A stretch of DNA of 11,694 nt from an uncultured Muribaculaceae bacterium (GTDB taxonomy: Bacteria; Bacteroidota; Bacteroidia; Bacteroidales; Muribaculaceae): NCBI GenBank assembly GCA_905207535.1, contig CAJLLX010000058.1, forward strand, positions 1-11,694, in the 5' to 3' direction. Each line of letters starts with the position of its first letter. Within the stretch, counting starts at the first letter, position 1. Positions 5,467-11,694 of this stretch are shown here, piece by piece. The notes under the pieces were generated by a model. The model was given only the letters and a program-made list of their open reading frames with translations, was not told where the DNA came from and searched no databases. Both the position numbers and the translations under genes were made by a program.

Positions 5467-7236
5467 ATGACATTTGAAGAATTGGGCGTGAGCGAACCGT
5501 TGCGCCGCGCGATAGAGGAGCTGGGGTTTGAGACCCCGATGCCGGTGCAGGAGAAGGTGATACCTCATCTGCTCACCGAAGACGGCGACGTGGTGGCGTT
5601 GGCCCAGACCGGTACGGGAAAGACGGCAGCCTTCGGTCTGCCCGTGATACAGCGTATCAACATCGAAGAGAACCGCCCGCAGGCGCTGATACTGTCGCCT
5701 ACACGCGAGCTCTGCTTGCAGATAGCCTCCGACTTAGCCGATTTCTCGAAATTTATCCCGCAGCTGCGTGTGCTCCCCGTCTACGGCGGTTCGAGCATCG
5801 AGAGCCAGATACGCTCTCTGCGCACCGGCGTGCAGATCATCGTGGCCACCCCCGGCCGACTTATCGACCTGATCAATCGCGGAGTAGTGGACCTCTCGGG
5901 TGTGCACACCGTGATCCTCGACGAGGCCGACGAGATGCTCAATATGGGATTTCTCGACTCGATCGACGATATCCTCAGCCATGTGCCGCAGGAGCGCAAG
6001 ATGCTGATGTTCTCGGCCACTATGCCCGCCGAAATAGGGCGGATAGCTAAGAAATATATGCACGATCCGGTGGAGATAGTGATCGGAACGCGCAACGAAG
6101 GCGCGGCCAACGTGCGGCATATCTACTATATGGTGCATGCTCGCGACAAATACCTGGCGCTCAAACGCATAGCCGACGACAATCCGAATATCTACGCCAT
6201 CATCTTCTGCCGTACCCGGCGCGAGACGCAGGAGGTGGCCGACAATCTGATCCACGACGGCTACAACGCCGAGGCCCTGCACGGCGACCTCTCGCAGCAG
6301 CAGCGCGACGTGGTGATGAAGAAATTTCGCGACCATGTGGTGTCGCTGCTTGTGGCCACCGATGTGGCGGCCCGCGGCCTCGACGTCAACGACCTCACCC
6401 ATGTGATCAACTACGGGTTGCCCGACGATACGGCCGTGTACACCCATCGCTCCGGGCGCACCGGGCGCGCAGGAAAGACGGGAGTGTCGGTAGCCATCAT
6501 CCACTCGCGCGAAAAAGGGAAGCTGCGCGAGATAGAGAAGATCATCGGCAAGACATTCGAGCGCAAAGAGGTGCCCACCCCCGAGCATATCATCGAAAAG
6601 CAGCTTTTCTCGCTTGCCGACCGCATAGAGCGCGTGGAGGTGAACGACGAGGAGATGGGGCGCTACATGCCGGGAGTGATGAAGAAGCTCGGCTGGCTCT
6701 CCGAGGAGGACCTACTCAAGCGCGTGCTCTCGCTGGAGTTCAACCGTCTGCTCGAATACTACAAAGACGCTCCGCAGATCGACTATATCGACGAGAAACC
6801 CCGCAAGGAGAAAGGCGGTAAAAAGGAGAAAGGCGCGCCTAAGGACGATGCCGACAAAGACCGCCGCACCGCAGCGCGCGGCATGGAGCGCATCTATATC
6901 AGCGTAGGCAAGCGCGACGGGTTCTATGCCGGCAACCTCATAGAGATGCTCAACCTCTTCGTGCAGGGCAAGCGCGTGGATGTGGGCCGTATCGACCTCA
7001 TGCCCTCCTATTCGCTCTTCGATGTGAAGAAATCCGACGCCCGCCGCGTGGTGGGATCGCTGAAAGGGGCGGAATTTATGGGCAAACGGGTCTATGCCGA
7101 GGTGGCGCAGCCCGACAAAGACTACGCCCGTACCTCCAACCGCCGCAGCAAAGAGCGCCATAGCGAAGAGGGGCAGGACGCCTACGACGCCTTCGAGATG
7201 TTCAAGCGCCGCGCCCGCAAGAAAGGGAAGAAATAA
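5467..7236 (+). CDS. deaD: DEAD-box RNA helicase with DbpA-type RNA-binding domain
   Basis: ATP-dependent RNA helicase that remodels structured RNA, in this family usually linked to ribosome assembly, mRNA turnover and cold growth. The 589-residue product has the full motif set: Q motif with FETPMPVQ (21-28), motif I AQTGTGKT (46-53), Ia PTREL (78-82), Ib TPGR (128-131), II DEAD (152-155), III SAT (183-185), IV IIFCRT (245-250), V ATDVAARGLDV (297-307) and VI HRSGRTGR (327-334). A lysine-rich linker (about 444-465) leads to a DbpA/CsdA-like RNA-binding fold at about 475-548 (RIYISVGKRDGFYAGNL onward), and a basic tail ends in RRARKKGKK. That order matches E. coli DeaD/CsdA; the symbol rests on architecture, not proven orthology. 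It has its own long leader with repeats (5308-5466), which would suit post-transcriptional control, although that is inference. The next gene begins 26 bases downstream. Confidence 0.95.
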   Translation: MTFEELGVSEPLRRAIEELGFETPMPVQEKVIPHLLTEDGDVVALAQTGTGKTAAFGLPVIQRINIEENRPQALILSPTRELCLQIASDLADFSKFIPQLRVLPVYGGSSIESQIRSLRTGVQIIVATPGRLIDLINRGVVDLSGVHTVILDEADEMLNMGFLDSIDDILSHVPQERKMLMFSATMPAEIGRIAKKYMHDPVEIVIGTRNEGAANVRHIYYMVHARDKYLALKRIADDNPNIYAIIFCRTRRETQEVADNLIHDGYNAEALHGDLSQQQRDVVMKKFRDHVVSLLVATDVAARGLDVNDLTHVINYGLPDDTAVYTHRSGRTGRAGKTGVSVAIIHSREKGKLREIEKIIGKTFERKEVPTPEHIIEKQLFSLADRIERVEVNDEEMGRYMPGVMKKLGWLSEEDLLKRVLSLEFNRLLEYYKDAPQIDYIDEKPRKEKGGKKEKGAPKDDADKDRRTAARGMERIYISVGKRDGFYAGNLIEMLNLFVQGKRVDVGRIDLMPSYSLFDVKKSDARRVVGSLKGAEFMGKRVYAEVAQPDKDYARTSNRRSKERHSEEGQDAYDAFEMFKRRARKKGKK

Positions 7237-7262
7237 GAAAACCTTAGCAACTGAAGAAAGCA

Positions 7263-8009
7263 ATGATAAGATTACATAAGCTACTGCTCCTGGTGGCGGC
7301 TCTGACGGCCTCACTGAGCGCGGGCGCCGCTCCGCTTGGCGATGATGAGGCAGTGGTGGAGGCCACCGACAGCGTGGCCGAGCCGGGATACAACGCCTAC
7401 ACCGGGATGCCGGCGGTAGATGCCTTCATCAATGCCCCCACGGCGGTGTTCCCGTCGATCGACAGCATGACCCGCATGGACATGGCCGACTATTTCACCT
7501 CCGGTTCGCCCAAACCGTCGAAAAACGTGTTTAAAGGCGACTGCCGGATAGTGTCGGCCACCCCTTCGCAGATGACCGTCTCCACCACCGACGCCTCGGA
7601 GTGCGAACTGTCGCTACTGCCGATGGCCGGCGACACCATCATCATGGTGGTGACCACCCTTCAGACCCCCACGCCCGACAGCTCGGTGAAATTTTACACC
7701 TATCCCGACTGGAAGCCGATAGAGAAAGGACTCTTCATAGTGCCCGGGCTCGACGAATGGACAGCCGAGGGGAGCACCGCCAGGCGCGAAGATCTGGAGA
7801 ACGCCGTGCCGTTCATTCTGGCGCGGATATCCTACGACACTCAGGCCCGGAGGCTGACGCTGGAGAACAATGTGGGCGACTATCTGCCCCGCGAGGCCAA
7901 CGAGTTGGCCAAAGACGCTCTGAAAGAGCGGCTTGTGTACCTGTGGAACGGCCACAAGATGGTGAAGGTGAAGGAACCGTCGCCGAAAGCGGCTTCGCCG
8001 GCCAAATAA
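7263..8009 (+). CDS. DUF3256-like secreted protein
   Basis: A 248-residue exported protein of unknown function. Residues 1-23 form a signal peptide (basic IRLHK, hydrophobic LLLLVAALTASLSAG, likely cleavage around AGAA/PLG), with no lipobox Cys. I match it to the Bacteroidales DUF3256 family from the pattern around residues 50-80 (MPAVDAFINAPTAVFP then SMTRMDMADYF) and the segment SSVKFYTYPDWKPIE at 140-154; this is recall, not a search. The remainder looks like mixed beta structure with no catalytic signature, and the C-terminus is Lys/Pro/Ala-rich. It lies between the helicase (26-base gap) and xseA (43-base gap) in what looks like one transcript. Such proteins probably act in the periplasm or at the envelope; role unknown. 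Confidence 0.8.
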   Translation: MIRLHKLLLLVAALTASLSAGAAPLGDDEAVVEATDSVAEPGYNAYTGMPAVDAFINAPTAVFPSIDSMTRMDMADYFTSGSPKPSKNVFKGDCRIVSATPSQMTVSTTDASECELSLLPMAGDTIIMVVTTLQTPTPDSSVKFYTYPDWKPIEKGLFIVPGLDEWTAEGSTARREDLENAVPFILARISYDTQARRLTLENNVGDYLPREANELAKDALKERLVYLWNGHKMVKVKEPSPKAASPAK

Positions 8010-8052
8010 ACTCGTATACAACAGAAGATTATCACATATAAAGGGAAAAACA

Positions 8053-9345
8053 GTGGAATCAGTATCGCTATTACAGCTGCAACGCCTTGTGGCGTCGCTG
8101 GTGCAGCGTCCCGAGACACAAAATGTGTGGGTGACAGCCGAACTGTCGGACGTGGCAGTGCGCGGCGGCCACTGCTATATGGAGCTGCTGCAGAAAGACG
8201 ATCGCGGGCTGCAGGTGGCCAAGGCCCGCGGCGTGATATGGGCGAGCCTCTATCCGAGCATCGACTCACAATTTTACGCCGCTACCGGTCAGCGGTTTGC
8301 CAGCGGGCTGAAGGTGATGCTACGTGTGTCGGCCTCGATGCATCCCGTCTACGGGTTTTCGCTGGTGGTGAGCGCCGTCAATCCCGAGTACACCCTCGGC
8401 GACCTGCTGCAGCGGCGCCGTGAGATCCTGGAGCGCCTCAAGCGCGAAGGGATCCTTAATCTGAACCGCGAACTGAAGTGGGCTACCCCCGTGCCTCAGC
8501 GCATAGCGGTGATTTCGGCCGCCGGAGCCGCCGGCTACGGCGACTTCATGAACCAGCTGCACACCAACCCCTCGCATCTGCGGTTTGTCACCCGCCTGTT
8601 TCCCGCCATCATGCAGGGCAACAGTGCCCCGCCGTCGATCATCGCGGCTCTGGATCAGGTGGCGGCCGAGGCCGACCAATGGGATTGCGTGGTGATAATC
8701 CGCGGCGGAGGCGCCACCTCCGACCTTCAGGCCTTCGAGGATTACGACCTTGCAGCCAATGTGGCACAATTTCCGCTCCCCGTGGTGATCGGCATCGGAC
8801 ATGAGCGCGATATCACCGTGCTCGACTATATCGCCAACACACGCCTCAAGACCCCTACTGCCGTGGCCGAGTGGCTGATAGCGCAGGGAGAGAGCGCCCT
8901 TACATGGCTGCAGAACACCGGTCAGCGCATCCTGCAGATAGCCTCACAGCGCATCTCAGGCAACAAAGAGCAGCTGGCCCACGCCGAGGGGCTGCTGCCA
9001 GTGCTGGCGCAGGGGGCCGTGGAGCGGAGTCTGACCAAATTGCGCAAAGCCGCCGCCACCCTCGACTCCGTGAGCTCCCGGCGCATCCAGCCGCAGCTCA
9101 CACGCCTGCAGATGATAGCCGACAGCATCCCCGTGTCGGCCCTCAGGGCCATAGAGCGGCAGCGTCAGTTGCTCGACAGCCGCGCCGAGCTGCTCGAAGC
9201 TCTCTCGCCGCATGCCACCCTGGCACGAGGCTACTCCATCACCCGCGTCAACGGCCGGGCCGTGACCGACGCCTCGCAGGTGAAGCCCGGGGAGGTGCTG
9301 GAAACCACCCTCGCCAACGGCACCCTGCGCTCTGTGGCCGAATAA
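8053..9345 (+). CDS. xseA: Exodeoxyribonuclease VII large subunit
   Basis: Catalytic subunit of exonuclease VII, which degrades single-stranded DNA from either end into short oligonucleotides during repair and removes toxic ssDNA. The 430-residue product has an N-terminal OB-fold with VWVTAELSDVAVRGGHCYME (25-44), then the catalytic domain with PQRIAVISAAGAAGYGDF (148-165), IRGGGATSDLQAFEDYDLA (216-234), the conserved GIGHERDITVLDYIANTRLK (247-266) and PTAVAEW. A long helical region (about 275-380) would form the stalk that binds XseB, and SPHATLARGYSIT (385-397) is the usual C-terminal signature. The start is GTG at 8053, the only start that keeps the full OB-fold without running into the upstream gene. 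Cell location is cytoplasmic. Its small subunit follows 51 bases downstream. Length and motifs are normal. Confidence 0.96.
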   Translation: MESVSLLQLQRLVASLVQRPETQNVWVTAELSDVAVRGGHCYMELLQKDDRGLQVAKARGVIWASLYPSIDSQFYAATGQRFASGLKVMLRVSASMHPVYGFSLVVSAVNPEYTLGDLLQRRREILERLKREGILNLNRELKWATPVPQRIAVISAAGAAGYGDFMNQLHTNPSHLRFVTRLFPAIMQGNSAPPSIIAALDQVAAEADQWDCVVIIRGGGATSDLQAFEDYDLAANVAQFPLPVVIGIGHERDITVLDYIANTRLKTPTAVAEWLIAQGESALTWLQNTGQRILQIASQRISGNKEQLAHAEGLLPVLAQGAVERSLTKLRKAAATLDSVSSRRIQPQLTRLQMIADSIPVSALRAIERQRQLLDSRAELLEALSPHATLARGYSITRVNGRAVTDASQVKPGEVLETTLANGTLRSVAE

Positions 9346-9396
9346 TCGCCATCCTCACTCTCTATTTTAGAAACAGTAAACCAATACACGAAACAG

Positions 9397-9603
9397 ATGA
9401 CAGATATGACACCCGTAAAAGAACTTACATACAATCAGGCAGTTGCCGAGCTGGAAAACATCCTGCGACTGATGCAGAGCGACGACTGCGACATCGACCG
9501 CCTTGCCGCGCTGACACGCCGCGCCACCGAGCTGATCGCAGAGTGCCGCTCGCGCCTCACCGCCACCGAGGAGGAGCTGCGAGGGATCCTCGAGAAGCAG
9601 TAA
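9397..9603 (+). CDS. xseB: Exodeoxyribonuclease VII small subunit
   Basis: Non-catalytic small subunit that binds the helical stalk of XseA in several copies to make active exonuclease VII. The 68 residues contain the family pattern LTYNQAVAELENILRLMQS (10-28), then a second amphipathic helix (about 34-65) with ATELIAECRSRL. Length is normal for the family. An alternative ATG at 9406 (codon 4) would remove three residues. Identity is supported by position directly after xseA. Its TAA overlaps an ATG at 9603 by one base (TAATG), which opens the same frame as the next gene and could allow translational coupling. Confidence 0.94.
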   Translation: MTDMTPVKELTYNQAVAELENILRLMQSDDCDIDRLAALTRRATELIAECRSRLTATEEELRGILEKQ

Positions 9604-9681
9604 TGGCCGGTAAAGGGGAAGGAAAGGGCGGCGAAAGCGCAACTTTTGACAGCCGAAGGGTGGAGTTGCAAAAAAAATGTG

Positions 9682-9742
9682 TAATTTTGCGGCGGAAGTG
9701 CCAGGCCGCGACTGCGGGGATGCTTCCGCAGTCTCAAAATTA
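9682..9742 (+). promoter_or_regulatory. Nested and competing inverted repeats before the 126-residue gene
   Basis: The 146-base gap after xseB holds several overlapping inverted repeats. TAATTTTG (9682-9689) is the exact complement of CAAAATTA (9735-9742). Inside it, GACTGCGG (9710-9717) pairs with CCGCAGTC (9726-9733), while GCGGAAG (9692-9698) could instead pair with CTTCCGC (9723-9729); the two inner hairpins cannot form together. TAATTTTG also fits the -7 promoter consensus, though no good -33 element is spaced correctly. No T-tract follows, so it is not a standard terminator. It could be a leader switch, an RNA-processing site or a DNA operator. Confidence 0.45.
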
Positions 9743-9749
9743 TGCCATC

Positions 9750-10130
9750 ATGATTGACGAAACACTGAAAAAGAAGCTCGAAGCCGACAACGACGGCCTG
9801 AGCACATACGAATACATAGCAAATCACATCGACTCCTGCGCCGAGGATATGGATTTTCTGATCACCAACATGGACCGCGCCGATCTCACCGGCCAGTTTG
9901 TGATCTCCGCCGCGCGCTACCTCTTCGCCATCGACCCTCGCGGCTTCGATGAGGCGATAGACCGCCTTGTGGCGATGGGAATAGACAAAGACCGCGAGCA
10001 CCGCTACATCGGGGCGCTCATGGAGCAATTTTACGGCGCCGACTATGCCGACCGTGCCGACGAACTGTCGGCCGTGGACAATAATTTCCGCCGCATCTAC
10101 AAGCGCCTGTTCCCCCAGAGTGCCATCTGA
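9750..10130 (+). CDS. Uncharacterised 126-residue soluble protein
   Basis: No domain I can name. The product is predicted soluble, acidic overall and mainly helical, with no signal peptide or membrane segment. Notable stretches are DGLSTYEYIANHIDSC (15-30), MDRADLTGQFVISAARYLFA (41-60) and DNNFRRIYKRLFP (110-122). It resembles a small conserved Bacteroidales family that I recall from similar genomes but cannot name. The start at 9750 is chosen because recognisable conserved sequence begins there. The frame is also open back to an ATG at 9603 that overlaps the xseB stop, which would give 175 residues with a basic, low-complexity N-terminus. The gap holds possible promoter and hairpin elements (9682-9742). 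The cyclophilin gene follows 32 bases downstream. Coding status is well supported by codon pattern and operon position; function is unknown. Confidence 0.8.
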   Translation: MIDETLKKKLEADNDGLSTYEYIANHIDSCAEDMDFLITNMDRADLTGQFVISAARYLFAIDPRGFDEAIDRLVAMGIDKDREHRYIGALMEQFYGADYADRADELSAVDNNFRRIYKRLFPQSAI

Positions 10131-10162
10131 GCGCGAATACAGGAGATAGCAACTTCAAAGAT

Positions 10163-11044
10163 ATGTTAAGAAAGAAACTCATCACAGCGCTTGTCTTCGT
10201 AGTGGTGGCCATGGTCACCGCCGTAGCCATCACACTGTCGAACCGCAAAACTTCAGCTACAAAGAAAATGACCGACAAAGAGAATACCACAGCCGCCGCA
10301 GGAGACACTCTGGTGCAATTTCATACCACCGTAGGCGACTTCACCGTGCGCCTCTACGGCGATACCCCCAAACACCGCGACAACTTCCTGAAACTGGTGC
10401 GCGAGGGATACTACGACAACGTGCTTTTCCACCGCGTGATCAACCAGTTTATGGTGCAGACCGGCGACCCCGACTCGAAAGACGCTCCCGCCGGCAAGGT
10501 GCTCGGCAGCGGCGATCCGTCGTACACCATCGAGGCCGAGATAGTGTATCCCAAGCACTTCCATAAGCGCGGCGCCCTGGCCGCAGCGCGCACCGGCGAC
10601 CAGGTGAACCCCGAGCGCCGCTCGTCGGGTTCGCAATTCTACATCGTCACGGGCAAGTCGTACACCGACACCATCCTCAATCAGCTGGAGCAGCGGATGC
10701 AGATGTCGCATAAGAAGGAGATCTTCAACGAGCTGGCGCGCGAGCACCGCGACTCGATCATGACCATGCGCCGCAACCGCGACCAGGCCGGCCTCAGCGC
10801 CCTGCAGGATGAGCTTGTGGCTCAGACCGAGAAGAAAGCGGCTGAAAACCCCGTAAAATTTACTCCCGAGCAGCGCGAGGCTTACACCACCGTGGGCGGC
10901 ACGCCGCATCTCGACGGGCAGTACACCGTGTTCGGCGAAGTGACCGAGGGAATGGATGTGATCGGCAAGATAGAGAAGGCGGAGACCGACAGCCACGACC
11001 GTCCGCTGCAGGATATCCGCATACTTTCGGCCAAAGTGCTCTGA
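10163..11044 (+). CDS. Membrane-anchored or exported cyclophilin-type peptidyl-prolyl isomerase
   Basis: Catalyses cis-trans isomerisation of proline peptide bonds, here most likely in the periplasm. The 293-residue product begins with a signal or anchor helix (LITALVFVVVAMVTAVAITL, 6-25) and no lipobox. The cyclophilin domain runs from about 50: NFLKLVREGYYDNVLFHRVI with catalytic R91, F96 and Q99 (QTGDP), then ALAAAR (138-143) and GSQFYIVTG with Q158 and F159. A charged, helical insertion of roughly 70 residues (about 168-238) interrupts the fold before HLDGQYTVFGEV (249-260). The Trp that confers cyclosporin binding in human cyclophilin A is replaced by His or Leu in this loop. Insertions here are, as far as I recall, found in other Bacteroidetes cyclophilins. 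The M16 protease gene follows after 40 bases, so folding and proteolysis factors are probably co-expressed. Confidence 0.93.
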   Translation: MLRKKLITALVFVVVAMVTAVAITLSNRKTSATKKMTDKENTTAAAGDTLVQFHTTVGDFTVRLYGDTPKHRDNFLKLVREGYYDNVLFHRVINQFMVQTGDPDSKDAPAGKVLGSGDPSYTIEAEIVYPKHFHKRGALAAARTGDQVNPERRSSGSQFYIVTGKSYTDTILNQLEQRMQMSHKKEIFNELAREHRDSIMTMRRNRDQAGLSALQDELVAQTEKKAAENPVKFTPEQREAYTTVGGTPHLDGQYTVFGEVTEGMDVIGKIEKAETDSHDRPLQDIRILSAKVL

Positions 11045-11084
11045 GAGGGGGGCTTTGACGCCACGATAACCGCCACGCATCCAC

Positions 11085-11694
11085 TTGGAAGTCAACAAAT
11101 ACACCCTTGACAACGGCCTGAGGCTGGTGCACGTCTACGATCCCGACACCGTGATGGTGGCGGTGAATGTGCTCTACGACGTGGGCGCCCGCGACGAGCG
11201 CCCCGAGCTGACCGGCATGGCCCATCTGTTCGAGCATCTGATGTTCAGCGGGTCGGTCAATGTGCCCGATTTCGACGGGCGGCTGTCGGCCGCCGGGGGA
11301 CACTCCAACGCCTGGACCTCGTCGGATTTTACCAACTTTTACGACGTGCTTCCGGCGGTGAATCTCTCCACGGCCCTCTGGCTGGAGAGCGACCGCATGC
11401 TGCAGCTCGACTTTTCGGAGCGGTCGCTGCAGGTGCAGCAGTCGGTGGTGGTGGAGGAGTTCAAGCAGATGTGCCTCAACCGCCCTTACGGCGATATGGA
11501 TCACCGGCTGAGGGAGATGGCCTACCGTGTGCACCCCTACCGCACCCCGGTGATAGGCAAGGATTTCAGCCATATAGAGAAAGTGACCCTCGACGACGTG
11601 CGTGAGTGGTTTTACTCGCACTACGGGCCGTCGAACGCCGTGATAGCCATCTGCGGCAATGTGCCCTTTGAGGAGGCCGTGGCCGAAACCGAGC
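11085..11694 (+). CDS. M16 family zinc metallopeptidase, 5' part only
   Basis: First 203 codons of a pitrilysin/processing-peptidase-like protease, cut by the window edge. The inverted zinc motif HLFEH (H47, E50, H51) lies in GMAHLFEHLMFSG, and the distal ligand is probably E124 or E125 in VVVEEFKQM, about 73 residues downstream, as the family requires. The pattern HSNAWTSSDFTNFYDVLP (73-90) and the YGPSNAVIAICGNV stretch near the end are also family-typical. The likely start is TTG at 11085: an in-frame TAA lies at 11067-11069, no ATG or GTG occurs between, and the conserved domain begins at once with NKYTLDNGLRLV. That leaves no room for a signal peptide, so the protein is either cytoplasmic or exported by another route. 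It is the seventh gene of the plus-strand run. M16B proteins are usually about 410-430 residues, so roughly half is missing. Confidence 0.93.
   Translation, partial: MEVNKYTLDNGLRLVHVYDPDTVMVAVNVLYDVGARDERPELTGMAHLFEHLMFSGSVNVPDFDGRLSAAGGHSNAWTSSDFTNFYDVLPAVNLSTALWLESDRMLQLDFSERSLQVQQSVVVEEFKQMCLNRPYGDMDHRLREMAYRVHPYRTPVIGKDFSHIEKVTLDDVREWFYSHYGPSNAVIAICGNVPFEEAVAETE

Noticed and set aside
8871..9602. Upstream half of a 419-codon frame overlapping xseA and xseB
   Set aside because: The part before 9603 is an off-frame shadow of xseA and xseB. Only the end from 9750 (perhaps 9603) looks like a real protein.
9710..9742. Hairpin after xseB as an intrinsic terminator
   Set aside because: The stem is good but is followed by TCAAAATTATG, not a T-tract, and the operon appears to continue.
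10253..11113. 286-codon minus-strand frame opposite the cyclophilin
   Set aside because: Antisense to a well-supported cyclophilin; His/Val/Leu/Gly-rich composition without motifs.

Overview
The window looks like a piece of chromosome from a member of the Bacteroidales, most likely close to Muribaculaceae. That placement is inferred from gene content (a DUF3256-type secreted protein, a histidine kinase with a HQLGTP box, a class I-like dihydroorotase next to a DPM1-like glycosyltransferase) and from promoter-like sites matching the Bacteroidetes consensus TTTG / TAnnTTTG. Shine-Dalgarno sequences are weak or absent, as is usual in that phylum. I see no tRNA, rRNA, CRISPR array, insertion sequence, integrase or phage gene. 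This is core-genome DNA, not an obvious mobile island.

Layout. (1) Bases 1-2700, plus strand: a promoter, a DPM1-like polyprenol-phosphate glycosyltransferase with an unusual low-complexity N-terminal extension, then dihydroorotase (pyrC), closed by a strong terminator that can work in both directions. (2) Bases 2795-5218, minus strand: a HAD-IIB phosphatase and a membrane histidine kinase form a two-gene operon behind a good promoter. Downstream of the kinase is a separate 35-codon gene for a tiny secreted cationic peptide, with its own promoter and sharing the terminator with pyrC. (3) Bases 5166-5466: a divergent intergenic region with the HAD promoter on one side and a long leader for the helicase on the other; the leader carries four copies of AGGCTTTAG or a near match. 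(4) Bases 5467-11694, plus strand: DEAD-box RNA helicase, DUF3256 secreted protein, xseA, xseB, a 126-residue uncharacterised protein, a membrane-anchored cyclophilin, and the first 203 codons of an M16 zinc protease that runs off the window. Gaps in this run are short (26-51 bases) except for 146 bases before the 126-residue gene.

Together the genes cover housekeeping roles: glycolipid or glycoprotein precursor synthesis, pyrimidine synthesis, RNA remodelling, DNA repair (exonuclease VII) and envelope protein folding and turnover. I found no clear new multi-gene system. The parts most worth a second look are the secreted mini-peptide gene beside an orphan histidine kinase, the alternative-hairpin region between xseB and the 126-residue gene, the repeat-bearing helicase leader, and the extended N-terminus of the glycosyltransferase.
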